A stretch of DNA of 64,000 nt from assembly GCF_019279795.1 (NCBI RefSeq), contig NC_056750.1, positions 693,943,925 through 694,007,924 of the forward strand, read 5' to 3'. A model generated the notes under the pieces. That model did not search any database. It saw nothing but the letters and a program-made list of their open reading frames with translations, and was not told the DNA's origin. Position 1 is the first letter of the stretch; the number at the start of each line of letters is the position of its first letter. Below, piece after piece: positions 22,519-33,731 of the stretch. The position numbers were made by a program, and so were the translations under genes. This DNA is from Protopterus annectens. Lineage: Eukaryota > Chordata > Ceratodontiformes > Protopteridae.

Positions 22519-23867
22519 TCAATCCTTTAATAGTTCTTCAAACTCAGTACTTTGATATAAGGTTTCAGAAACTGACATGTCTATAAGGTCTTTAATCAGT
22601 CTTTTCATGCAGGGGATGCCACAACAAACACATACTCCCAGTAGGAGCATTCCTACACAAATGGCAATCAGGATGTTCATTAGGATGGTACCCCACCCCC
22701 CCCAAACCATTTCTGGAAAAAGTCCGTCAGTGGGTTTGGGCCTGGTTTGCTCATGGCCGACACTTGCTGAATTACCTCAAGATGATTGTCTATCTCGTGT
22801 TTATGGTCAGGAATATATGAACAGCATTCTTCTTGGATTAAAGCGCAAGTACCACCTCTTGCCGCTAGGGTGAAGTCGAGAGCCATGCGGTTCTGAAGCA
22901 CTACAGTTCTCATAGCATTCAGTTCATCAGTCACCAATTCGAGAGCAGAAAAAGTTGCATTACTCATTACTTCGAGAAGTTTTGACAGTTTTCTCAGCTC
23001 CCAAATCAATTTCACTGCTCCATATGCTGGTAATATGCCTGCCCACGATATAACGCTATCACTCAAGTCCATATGATTCAGTCCTTTGCTTATAGAATGA
23101 TGGTCTTGCCAACGTGCATCGATTTGTCCCACTGGATTTACAGATTTCTTGACTACCTCTCGGACATTTCAAATTTTTCCTCGAGGCAAAACTGCAATGT
23201 GTCGTATGGCCGGAACCAGGTATCCCAAAAAACAGCTGCCGGACCAATTCTCAGGTAACCATTTGTATGCCTTTCTGCCACACACAAAGTAACAGTCCTC
23301 TACTTTAGTAGTAACCTTGCTATGAATATACACTCGCCCTGCATGAAACATTTTTCTATCTATTATAGACAGTTGTTTATAAAGAACAGAATTATGTTTT
23401 ACTTCAATTGTTTTATGCATCAATCCAAGAAATAAATCATAGTTTGTATTACAATACAGATCTACATTGTTACCTTTAGTGTAACATTTATAAGGAACAG
23501 TCACATTGCAATTGCTCCAACCCACCTGAACAGTATCATTTTTATAAAAACACACAGTTCCCTTTTGTGGAACAGACAAGTGCAATGCTATTTTATCTTG
23601 TGATGTAATGGTTGAGGTATCATAAATCAAGTTCTCCCAGGTCTCATTGACCCCTAGCGGGACCGTAGTCATTAATAACCCCCCGTATGCTGTCGGCAAA
23701 GCTGTGCAAATCCAGCAATTCGAAACATTGAAAGTCTCAGCATACACATATTTAATTGCCTGGTAAGTGTTAAAGTTTGGATGCCAGTCTATGAGTAATG
23801 CTTCACGTTTATTCAGTTCAGTCTGTGTGGCTGGGAAAATACATATCCACAAAATGAACAGCACCAA
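22519..23867 (-). pseudogene. env: Endogenous retrovirus env (gamma-type), two disabling breaks
   Basis: Env glycoproteins mediate receptor binding and membrane fusion. The surface part (232 codons from 23867) starts with a hydrophobic signal-like segment and carries the CXXC motif (CWIC, about residue 52) and several N-glycosylation sequons. The transmembrane part (from about 23132) contains an LQNRMALDF immunosuppressive-type segment followed by the CX6CC motif near 22830, and then, in another frame, a hydrophobic anchor and short cytoplasmic tail ending at 22519. CXXC plus CX6CC is the gamma-type covalent SU-TM arrangement. Two breaks are visible: an in-frame TGA at 23169-23171 between the surface and transmembrane parts, and a frameshift at the C-run near 22690-22700. 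No gag or pol remains, because a Tx1-like LINE begins right beyond the env start. The surface domain is shorter than in typical gammaretroviruses. Confidence 0.85.
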
Positions 23868-23929
23868 AAAACAGAATTGCTAGATTCAAGTATTTAAACA
23901 TTGCTTGTAATTTAAATATGATATGTTGG

Positions 23930-26865
23930 ATGGACTGGTATGTATCACAGAGAATTCCCATTTTATTTTATTTATTTATCCTTTGTCGACCAGGTTAGCC
24001 CCATTATGCTAGTAGTCTCTTTTCTTGGAAGATCAAAGGTGGTATTTATACTACTAATGGAAATTTGGACAAGGATATCTGGAACACCCCCTACTCTTTT
24101 GTACAGAAACACAGTGATTTAAGACACAGAAGAAAACAAGCATATATAAAGGTTATTTCAGATAGGCTTAAAACACTCAGATTTATTTATGGGAAAACAA
24201 ACACTGGACATGCAAAAGGACAATTTGAGAACTGAAACTGATTTTTATATTATCAGGGAATTTGAAAGATATTACATAAAAGGATTAAAGTAGGTTTTTC
24301 AGACCATATAGCAATTTGAATAGAGAATCAAGAGAAAACAGGTAATATAAAAATAAGCAGAGGTATAAAACGAATAAATGAAACGGATTTAAATGATTAT
24401 GTAAGGAAAATAATTCATCAGTTATGGTTAGACCATAAATATATGAGAAGATTTAATAAAGACTGGGCAAGAAATAGAGTAAAAGAAAAAATATAAAAAA
24501 AGAGGTATTGGAATGGCAAAAAACAAAAAAAAAATACAACATAGTTGCAAATATAAGAAAATCATCAATCAAGTCTTTAAAGACATAAGTAATAAAGAAA
24601 GGCTTCTAGAAAAAGAAAGCTATATGGAATGAATCAAGAGAAAATTAAAAAGATGTCATTTAAACAAACATATCTTTTACAAGGAAGTAAAGAAGTAGCA
24701 GCACCATACCTAAACAAAGTGGTTAAAGACAATAAAATAAGAGAATTAAGGAAGGGAGTGTAGTTAATACACAAAAAGAAATAATGCAGGCAATAAAAGG
24801 CATCATATGAAAACTTTTTTCAAATACAAAGCTATAAGGAAACATGAATGTAACTTAAAAAATTAACTGAAGAAGATAAGAGAATGGAGGTAAAGATTAC
24901 AATGATAGAGTTAAAAACATTTTAAAAACAGTAAATGCGGAAACGGGTACAAGTTTAGACTAAACTGCCTATTTAATGTATAGAGACATGCAAGAATGAC
25001 AAAAATATATATTTTAGAGCTGCTGAATGAGTGGTTTAATAAAAGGGCAAATTAAAGAATAATTATAGGTGCAATTAAATTTATTTGGGAAAAAGAAAAA
25101 AGAATAGTAAAAAATTGGAGACCATTAGTGTTGAGTAATGTTGATAAGATTTTTATGAAGATAGAAAAATAATAGTAAGCAAAGCTAATAAGTTACTGAA
25201 ACATTTTTTGAATAATAAGAAATGGGAGTTAATAACTTTTAGTGATTATAAGAAAATTGTTAGATGATGTAATAAACAGAATTGAAACTTTTAGTGATTA
25301 TAGCAGAATCGGTAGATGATGTAATAAACAGAATTGACAATATTAATAGAAGATGTAAGTGAAGTATTTTATAAGATACAGCTTAGTGTTTAATGGGTGG
25401 CTAAGTGAGAAAATAGAAATTAAAAAAGTGATATCAAATACGGATCCAGAAAGTAGTATTTTATTTGCATTAATTATGGATGTGGTCATTAACAAGATAA
25501 ATTTAACATTGGAGGAAGCTAAATATTGCACACTAGAGGGAATTCGGATTCCAATAATGTTTTCCTTTGCAGATGATCTAATAGTTGTGAAAATGAAGAA
25601 TGGATGAGGATATTAAAACACTTGATAAAGAATTAGGAGTATTACGTTTGAGTGCTAACAAGGAAACAACTAAAGGACTGTGATTTTCAGAAAAATAGAG
25701 GGTATTCAGTTTAATGAAGAGAAATTTGGGGAATGAAATCTGGTAATAAGCAACAGAGATTGACACAGTGGAAGAATATGATACATAAAATAAGAAATAT
25801 TTGTATGTTCTGGAGAACATTTAAACGTGTATATAAGAAAAAAAATGTTTACTCAATTCAGTAATGTTAGCTATTATAGCACATCTAGCAACTGTATTTA
25901 TGATACCAGTGGAATGTGAAAAATAATTATTGTCTTTTTATTAACATTTATATGTGGATCAAGATTGAACCCTATTAAAAAGGGAATCCTTTTTATGTTA
26001 CAAAAAAGGAAGGAGGTTTGGGTTTAGTAAATCCAATTGTGCATATAGCTTAATTGAATTTATGTAAATTAACAGGAATAAAGGAAAAAGAGAAATTGTT
26101 AATAAATGTAATAGAAGAAAAGTTTGGAGCAATTTGGGAAAAACTTTTATGTTTTAAAATAAGTAAAGGAATTGCTTGTATAGAAATGAAAATATATCAA
26201 GAGAAAATATTGTTATGGAAAATTGATTTAAGTAATAAAGAAAAAAAAACCTATAAGGGAATGGTATGAAAATACCAGGGAACATTATTATATTTATTGC
26301 TAAAAGCAGTTGAGGTAAGAACAGCAAAAGTTATAAAAGCAAGAATGAAAACATGTGAAAAATATATAGACGATAAAGATCTCCTGTGTAGATTATCCAT
26401 AAGTAAGCTATCACTAAAGGCAAATATGACATATAAAAATGAAACAGTTTGTGCATATTGTGGGGAAATAGAAACTACTGAGCAGGGTTTTTTTTAATGT
26501 AAAAGAGTAAATAAATTATGGGAATAAATATGTGGGAAAGAATATATAAAAGGATTGAAAAATGTAAAAGTATAAATGTGGACAGGGCATAATATGGATA
26601 CTATGAAAACATGAAAGAAAATTTAATACATAAATTAGATAAAACATTGTTTTGTATAATATGGATTATTTGGAATGAATGAGATAAAATTAATGGGAAA
26701 TTGATACTGTCAGAAATTTTGAAGAAAATAAGATTTTGGTTGTGGAAAAAAGAGTGGGGGGAATTAAAAAATAATTACATATGTAAGTTTGTTAAAAATA
26801 ATTGTAAATAAGCTGTGACTGTCTGTATATAGAATGTGTATATTGTGAATTTTAATAAAAGACCC
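23930..26865 (+). mobile_element. Tx1/L1-clade LINE, ORF2 remnant with 3' end (copy A)
   Basis: The piece starts near the endonuclease C-terminus (GFSDHIAI near 24290, the SDH motif) and runs through the RT to the 3' end. The FADD catalytic box is at about 25565-25579 (MFSFADDLIVVK). GGLGLVNPI appears near 26010. A C-terminal zinc-ribbon-like CAYCGEIETTEQGFF near 26449 fits the CCHC-type C-terminal domain of Tx1/L1 LINEs, although the His is replaced. The 3' end is near 26860 (TTTTAATAAAAGACCCC). The coding strand is very A-rich and frames are broken at many points. It sits head to tail before copy B. Confidence 0.78.
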
Positions 26866-26924
26866 CTACACTTCATTTCTGTGAGTGCAATCCATTTTGG
26901 AGGAGCACTTCCTGGTTCCATTAC

Positions 26925-28160
26925 AGATGCAGAGGTGGCATAGAAAAACATGGAGGCAGAGAGAGAAGGAGATGATGGAATAGTGAAAGAAATACAGGAG
27001 AAATATCGACACCGGAGAATGTGTACAGGATTCTCAGGAAGTGTTTCAAAGAAACCTGTTTGATGGAGATGACAACTGATGGATGCATAATTACATCCCT
27101 ATAGTCAAGAGGGTTGCTAAATGATTTAAAGGAATGATGGTGCAGAGTGAGCCAGAAAATCAAGGAGATGCTTCCTGGAAGACATTATGGAGAAATTACA
27201 AAAGGGGAATGCAGAGATAACGTTAAAATGGATTAGCAGAAAAGAAGGCAGAAGAAAATGAAAAAAGGAAGTATGTGGTAAGGATTCAAAATAAATAGAC
27301 AAAGAAATGGACAGGAATGAAGTATTATGAAGTTTAATAGCTCCTTTGGATATAAAAGCACATGAGGTAATAACATTTATTCTTATTAACAAAAATACAT
27401 TTTATGACATATTTGAGACTGTTTTTTCAGTGGAAAATTTTCTTGGGGAATATGAAGAAAAGAAATATTGTTACCCATGGAATCTTTGTGACAAAAGTAT
27501 TTAACAGAGAAACAAAATTGAATATTTATGTACAGTTTCAAACAGAGATAGAAAGAGACTTTGAAAGGACATTTGAAAGCTTTATGTAAAGAAGTACTGG
27601 ACATTGCAAATGTTTATGATAAAAGGGGTTTATTGACTGGTGGCAGCAATTGTAATATTGTGGTAAAAATAGAAAGAGAAAAAATATACATATACAAAGC
27701 ATGATAAAAGATGAGGGGAGTAAGTGTTGTAAAATACTGGGGACAACCCAGAACATGCTTTTTTGTGGAAAAGAAAGATATTTGATAAGTAACTGTGACA
27801 AAAGAAGATGTCATATTTGTGGAGAAATGGGACATGATGCAAAAAATGTGAATTGAAATGTTATAAATGTAACAGAATTGGACATTTGTGGATAGATTGC
27901 AAACGTTAAAGTAACAGTAAGGAAAAAGAAAGAAGAAAATGAACAAAAAGAAGAAATTTTAGAAGTAGTAGGAATAGAAGAAATGGATGAGAAAAAAATA
28001 GAGGACACTAGAGGAAGGTTCTGAAATAAGTGATGAAGAAGACATAAACTGGGAGGTAGTAAAAAAGAAAAAAGTTATCTTTGTAAAGAATAAAAGAAAA
28101 AAATATAAAGGGATACATACAAAAAAAGACAGGAAGTTCATGAAAAAGAATATATACAGC
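26925..28160 (+). pseudogene. Tx1-type ORF1, zinc-knuckle RNA-binding protein, broken
   Basis: ORF1 would coat the element RNA. Two CCHC knuckles are readable: CHICGEMGHD from about 27809, with its last Cys displaced by a one-base slip in an A-run near 27841, and CYKCNRIGHLWIDC at about 27859-27900. The C-terminal part is acidic and lysine-rich (to ~28160). The upstream region, with pieces such as APLDIKAHEVITFILINKNT near 27340, shows several stops. CCHC knuckles in ORF1 are usual for Tx1-like LINEs and absent from mammalian L1. Confidence 0.65.
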
Positions 28161-28166
28161 TAAATA

Positions 28167-28322
28167 CTGAGGCTTGGTATAATGGTTAATGTGTTTGACT
28201 TACAGACACAAGATACAGAGTTTGAGGCTCACCTTTGGTAATAGTTTGGTTAGACTTTGAAAAGCCTATTAAAAAGATAGTCCAGTAATTAGCTGTGAAT
28301 TTATGAAACTATGGGTCTATGG
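28167..28322 (+). mobile_element. tRNA-derived SINE with CR1-like tail, copy 3
   Basis: The head TTGGTATAATGGTTAATG (A-box-like) with AGAGTTTGAGGCTCACC at the B-box position is followed by TTGGTTAGACTTTGAAAAGCC...CCAGTAATTAGC...CTATGG. It lies between ORF1 and ORF2 of Tx1 copy B. The B-box is mutated (GAGGCTC for GATTCTC), a change shared with copy 4. Confidence 0.75.
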
Positions 28323-28329
28323 AAGAGGG

Positions 28330-30480
28330 AAAATGAAAAATTTTGAGTGCTTTCTGTATCTGTAAATAGTATTACGAATATAAAAAGAATAGGAACATTG
28401 GAGTGGTGTAATACATGTGATATAGATAAAATTATGCTAGAAGACATGAGATTTTTAACAAATGAAAGATTACAAAAAGAAAAACTATGGGGAGGAAACA
28501 GAATATGGAATTTGGAAATGACAGATGTTCTGGAATAGGTGGAATAGCCATATTTAGCAGAAATACCGTAAATATATTAGATATAACTTTAGCAAAAATG
28601 TGAAGAATAACCATTGCAGATTTATAATGGAAAGAATAAGTCTACAGAATTATAACACTGTGTGCTTATATGAACTGTAAAGAAAGCGATCTTATTTCAT
28701 CATATTTTATTCTTTATAGTGATAAATATAAATATAATAGGAGACTTTAATTGTGATTTAAGAGGCAAGCATAAAAAGAAAAGAAAATGTTAGCAGTTAT
28801 ATATATTGAGGCTCACCTTTGGTAATAAATTTGGTTAGACTTTGAAAAGCCTATTAAAATGATTGTCCAGTAATTAGCTGTGAATTTATGAAACCATGAG
28901 TCTATGGAAGCTAAACTCTGGAAGAAAAATTCATGGCCTTACAAAAGAGGGTATGCATAGAACTGAAGCAGATTATTTTATAGCATCAGAAGGTTTAGTT
29001 ATAGAAGAATGGGACGTAGTTGAAACAAGATTTTCTGATCATCTTGCAATATGGATAGAGATAAAAGAAAACAAGGAATATATAAAAATAGACAAAGGAA
29101 TAAAAAGAATAAATGAGAAAGCATGGAATGAAGAAAAGAGATTAGTACAACTATGGAAAGATCAAATGACTATGAGAGCATTTTATTTAAAATGGTCTTA
29201 ATGATAGGTGATATTTAAAAGAATATAAAAATGTTTTTTACAATGGCAATATGATGTGAGAAGTACAGAAAGAAAAATTTAAAAGAAAATATAATGATGC
29301 AGTGGAAGATTTAGAATATAATGATAGAAAGTACTTTGACAAAGAAAAAGAATTATATGAAAGAAAAAAGTACATGAATTGTTTTAAGCAAAGGTAATTT
29401 TTACAAGGCAAAAGAAGATCTATCAAGTTACTTAAGCAGATTAATAAAGGAAGATGGTGGTATAGTGAGAGAAATAAAAAAAAATTAATAGGAGAAATAG
29501 AAAGAACTTAAGAAGAGATTATGAATAGTGTAGTAAAATATGTCCAAGAAATGTTTAAAAAAAAAGTAGTGAAAAAATGTAGAAAGTAAAAAAGTTAACA
29601 GAAAAAAAGAATAAAGCTTTAGAAATGAGATTTCTTTAAACGAGTAGATAAAGTATTAGGCTAAGTAAATATAGATTTTGCTGTAGGCCCAGATGAAATA
29701 TGGTATATGAAAGAATGAAGATAGAAGAGAATTAAAAATAAGTGGAGACCAACGGTATTGAATAATAATGGTTATAAGATCTTTATGAAAATGATACAAA
29801 CAAGATTTGAAACTAAATTGGGAAATATTATGGAAAATAGCAAATATACAATAAAGGGGAAGGGCTTTCAAGAATTATTTATGATAGACAAATTGTGGAT
29901 GATATAAACAGAAAAGCGAAAATCACTTTAGCAGACCTTAATAAGGCATTTGACACAATTGGACATGATATGTTATGGGTAATAATGAAAGAATATAATA
30001 TAAGTGAAAAACTTAGGAAATTATGTATGTCAGTATATAGTAACAATAAAGTAAAAATATTTGTAAACGGCTCGTTAAGCCAACAGGTGCATATGAAGAG
30101 TGGTGTAAGACAGGGATGTCCAATGAGCTAAAAACTCTTTGCATTAGTTATGAATGTGATAGTATGTGAAATACATTACAAAGTGAAGGAAACATGGTAT
30201 ATAACACCTGAAGGTTTAAGAATTCCAGTTCTGTTAACATAATGCAGATGATATTATAATAATTGCAAAAAATATTTGGATTAAAGTAGTAGTAATTTGC
30301 ACAAACGAGTGTTTAGAAATGATAGGGATGGCATTAAATAGAGAGAAAAGTAAAGGTTTAGGTGATATATTAAAGATTGGGGTATATATTTTACAATGTA
30401 TGAAATGTATGTGTTAGGCATACAATTTGGGAATAAAGATGCAAGTAAAAGAAATAAAGCAAACATATCTTTTCTGGAGA
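28330..30480 (+). pseudogene. Tx1-type ORF2: endonuclease and reverse transcriptase, broken
   Basis: The endonuclease starts near 28350 (VNSITNIKRIGTLEWC, then a decayed EMRFLTNERLQKEKLWGG near 28445, with the catalytic Glu position at EDM/EMR). It resumes after a SINE at about 28917-29190 (EADYFIASEG, RFSDHLAIWIEIKE). The RT shows LADLNKAFDTIGHDMLW near 29925, KVKIFVNGSLSQQVHMK near 30050 and VRQGCPMS at about 30106. A stop follows (30130), and only a decayed ADDIII remnant near 30245 marks the catalytic box. No C-terminal zinc region follows before 30.5 kb. The order and motifs fit the Tx1/L1 group. Confidence 0.72.
28804..28911 (+). mobile_element. CR1-tailed SINE, 3' half only, copy 4
   Basis: The stretch TGAGGCTCACCTTTGGTAAT, TTGGTTAGACTTTGAAAAGC and CCAGTAATTAGCTGTGAATT repeats copy 3 (28167-28322) but begins only at the B-box. 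It interrupts the endonuclease coding of the Tx1 copy. The shared variants with copy 3 show either a common subfamily or a local copying event. Confidence 0.72.
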
Positions 30481-30610
30481 ACATATAAATTATCTTTCAG
30501 AAAAAAATGTTTTATCTAATTAATTCTGTACTGATGAGAAAATAGCATACTAAGCAAGTGTATTTATGTTTCTAACAGTATTTGACAAGGAATTATTGCA
30601 GATAATTATT

Positions 30611-30810
30611 GCCTTCTGTGCGGAGTCTGCATGTCCTCCCCCTTGTTGGGTTAACATTAAAGACATGCAGGTAGGTGTGTACATGTGTGGGTGTTCCTTC
30701 TTTGAAGGTTGGGCACCAGGCTGGCAACTCAACACTGTAAAAATCCACTGCCAGTCATTAGCAGACCGATGATCCACTGTGGTGACCTCTAACCGGGAAA
30801 AGCTGAAAGA
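30611..30810 (+). mobile_element. V-SINE-like element, 5'-truncated
   Basis: It starts inside the central domain (CCTTCTGTGCGGAGTCTGCA) and ends with the L2-like tail (CACTGTGGTGACCTCTAACC...GGGAAAAGCTGAAAGA). The tRNA-like head is missing. L1 ORF1 coding follows directly. Confidence 0.82.
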
Positions 30811-30819
30811 TGTCTGAAA

Positions 30820-32020
30820 GAAAATCAACCACAAAAGGTAAAGCACTTTCTGGGAAGAACACAGCAAAACACAAACATATCCCCTTTACAACTCCACAGC
30901 CTTTTTTGCTAGAATCCTGCAGCTGCACAGCAAAAAGCACTTCAAGCTCCAGATTTGCTGCAAGACATGACTTCCCAGTAATTTAAAGGAAAAAAAAATG
31001 TCTGTGCTCAGAAGTGATTGAAAATATATGGAACACTGAAGGAGTGCATCAACTCTATAACAAAAGGGTGGAAATGGAATAAGCTTTAAACAGATATTCA
31101 GATGAGCTGATAAAACTGTAAAAAATCAGAGATCAAAATGAAGAAAAGGCTGTCTGAATATGAGACTGCTCAAGAAGAGATGTTTCAAAAAATTATAGAA
31201 TTAAAGGACAGAGCTCATAGGAAAAATCTGGAAGGAACAGAGTGTATTAATTTTATAAAAGCACATATAAGCAACTGGACTGGTATTCCACAGCAGGAGT
31301 TGTTAGTTTAAAGGGCACATCATGTGTATACTTCAAACCTGGCCATGAGAAAGCAGACAAGGCATATAATAGTAAATATGCAATCCTTACAAGAGTAAGA
31401 GTTAATTCTGACAAAGCTGTGGCAGAAGGACAAAGCACAAAAAGTTGGAGACAGTTTTTTTTTTTAGAAAATGATCTCTGTACACCAGGCATAAAAGGAA
31501 TGCATTTATATCAGCAATAAGGGAATGTCTCCAAGCTGGTGTGAAATTCAAGCTGCTGGATCCAGCTGTCTTCAGAATATTTTTTTCTTGGGGGGGGGGG
31601 TGGTGTCAATGCTAAGGAGTCATCATAAAAATCTGTACAACAAAAAGTGAGCTAGCAAACAGGGGATTCTCTTTCTTCTCCTTCTGATAATAACGCTAAT
31701 AAAAAAGCTATGCCGGTGAAACCTTTTCCAGTGTTCCAAAGGACAGTACTTGAGAGGCAGAGAAAAGCACAGGATTTGACTATAAGAAACAAGAGTATGT
31801 TGGAATTTAACCAAAGACTGGAGTTGGGAGATGAAGATCAACAGGAAGAATGCCAGTGACTTGGAAATTAATGAATAAATGTGGAACTACAAAGCAATAC
31901 CCACATTTGTGAAATATGACTGAACAAGAAAACAAACTTGTAAATATTGGACTCCCTGGCTTTGTTATCCTTGTAGGGGATTCTGAATCATATGCTTTAC
32001 TTCATGCCATTAATATTTGG
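30820..32020 (+). pseudogene. L1 ORF1 (RNA-binding, RRM/CTD type), broken
   Basis: L1 ORF1 forms trimers on the element RNA. Readable parts are IIELKDRAHRKNLEG near 31195 (the LKDRSRRNNLRI-type start of the RRM), ISNWTGIPQQELLV near 31265, RAHHVYTSNLAMRKQTRHII near 31310, and the C-terminal domain near 31725-31860 (FQRTVLERQRKAQDLTIRNK). A Ser/Lys-rich N-terminus begins at about 30812 (MSERKSTTKGKA), and a helix-rich segment lies at 31000-31190. Several stops and a G-run near 31590 break it. ORF2 of the same element probably continues at 33.1 kb. Confidence 0.7.
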
Positions 32021-32024
32021 AAAA

Positions 32025-33085
32025 ACATTAAGAAAGGTGTAAGAGGAAGGAAACAAGTAACTGTAATGATATTTTTAACAGTACTTTCATAAAATATGAC
32101 ATACACTGCATGTAATATAATAAAGCATTTCGAGTTATTTTGTGTGTTACAGGGATGCTAAAGTAAACAGACATCCATTGTTTTTCTTTCTTCTTGTTTA
32201 GTCTTAGAAATGTAGGCACTGTAATGTAAAAAGAGAAGAAAGCCTGGACAAAAACAAGTTTAAAATACAGGCTGTAACCTTTGCTTATTCTGGTAAGGGA
32301 CTGGATGTATAAGTACACAGATCATGATATAAGTAAAATGTATATGCTTTTTCTTACATTTGCATAGGTTATTGACTGGATTAAAGCCATTGGCTTGATC
32401 TACCAAAAAGTTTTAAGTGTAAGCAAGTAAATAAAACAGTATTGAATGCAATGAAAAGTTTGCCTTTAGCAAAGAAATGTTCACAATACAATAAGAGAAG
32501 CTAGTAACTGAATGCATCCCTTTATCTTGTTCTCATGTTTCTATGGAGACAAGCTAACAAAAAGGAAGATAAAAACAGAATACTTTTTTCTTTCAATTGC
32601 TAGGAAATTATTTCAAAAAGCATTCCATTTGTTTTCTAGAAGAGAAATAAAGATAAGACAAAACAGACAACACTTAGTGTAAGTAGAAGCATAGTCTGTA
32701 CCATGTATCATAACATGGATACCTTAATTATAGATTAAGTAAGGCCTGTGTCACTGTCAATCTGGGAAAATTGCTCTTATTAGGAGTGTTAAACTTCATT
32801 ATTTGAGATGTACATAGTTTTATGTGTTGTTTTGTTAATATGTTCAGGGCGTCTTCTGGAGGTGTGTTTATTATTTTTTTGTTGTTGTTGTTTGAGTGTT
32901 TTTATTACAACAAAAAGTCTTGTAAGATGTGACAGGTTCAAATGGAGAAGACAAGAAACAGCTGTATAAAAGTCAACCCACCAAACATTAGTGTTTACAT
33001 GAAACACAAAAGCTGAAACTAGGCATTATAAAGAAAGCTGTCATACATAACAGGTAGCAATAATACCTTTGTATCATAACGGCAG
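32025..33085 (+). other. L1 inter-ORF or inserted sequence, no gene
   Basis: AT-rich stretch between recognisable L1 ORF1 and ORF2 pieces. At about 1 kb it is longer than a usual L1 inter-ORF spacer, so some other insertion is likely, but I cannot identify it. Confidence 0.4.
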
Positions 33086-33277
33086 CACTTTCCATATGAT
33101 CTTTGAATATGAATGGTTTCACAGGTATAGACAAAAGAGCAGTGAACCATATTAAGAAATGTAGAGTGCAAGCAGCTGTGCTGCAGGAGACATTTGGAAA
33201 GAGCTGAACATATTGATAAAGAACAGATTTCACAATAGTTATTTAGCAGATTATCTGTGACAAAGGAAAATGGGAGT

Positions 33278-33503
33278 TGTATCTTTTGGCTTTTCCCGGT
33301 TAGGGGTCACCACAGTGGACCTCTGGTCCGCTAATGATTGGCAGTAGATTTTTATGTGCCGAGTTGACAGCCCTAATGCACAACCTTCAACGAAGGTACG
33401 CCCATTCACGCATGTCTCCATACAGAAGACGCTTTAGCTGAGAATCGAACAGGATGTCTTATTGTAAGGCAACAATGCTACCACAGCACCACCACTGCAG
33501 TAC
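33278..33503 (-). mobile_element. V-SINE-like element with target-site duplications
   Basis: On the minus strand the unit runs from a tRNA-like head (GTGGTGCTGTGGTAGCATTG, TTCGATTCTCAGC) to the L2-like tail (GTCCACTGTGGTGACCCC, CCGGGAAAAGCC). The 18-base sequence ACAAAGGAAAATGGGAGT occurs on both sides (33260-33277 and 33504-33521), a clear target-site duplication. The target is an L1 endonuclease coding region. Confidence 0.93.
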
Positions 33504-33525
33504 ACAAAGGAAAATGGGAGTACTC

Positions 33526-33731
33526 CGAAGTTATCAAAAAATAATTACTATTATCCAGGTAGTCCCTTATTTTCTTCCGCTCATACACTATTGGAGCTCC
33601 CCTAGCAATTCATGTAAGTACAAAGGAAAATGGGAGTACTTACATGAATTGCTAGGGGAGCTCCAATAGTGTATGAGTGGAAGAAAATAAGGGACTACCT
33701 GGATAATGGTAACTGTTTTTTGATAACTTCG
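33526..33731. repeat. Near-perfect palindrome, 95-bp arms, 16-bp spacer
   Basis: Left arm 33526-33620 and right arm 33637-33731 are reverse complements (CGAAGTTATCA...CATGTAAGTA against TACTTACATG...TGATAACTTCG) with only a few mismatches. The spacer repeats the AAAGGAAAATGGGAG target sequence of the adjacent SINE. The right arm is in frame with the L1, so the left arm is the added copy. Confidence 0.95.

Larger units (their letters stand above)
26870..30500 (+). mobile_element. Tx1/L1-clade LINE with ORF1 and ORF2 (copy B)
   Basis: This second copy follows copy A in the same orientation. It holds an ORF1 with CCHC zinc knuckles (to about 28160) and an ORF2 with endonuclease and RT blocks (about 28330-30300), and is cut before its own C-terminal domain. 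Two CR1-tailed SINEs lie inside it. The start, GGAGGAGCACTTCCTGGTTCC near 26898, probably marks the 5' UTR, because copy A ends with a polyadenylation-like signal just before. Confidence 0.72.

Noticed and set aside
27614-28141. Overlapping Phe/Ser-rich minus-strand frames
   Set aside because: They are shadows of the A-rich Tx1 ORF1, where zinc-knuckle motifs are on the plus strand.
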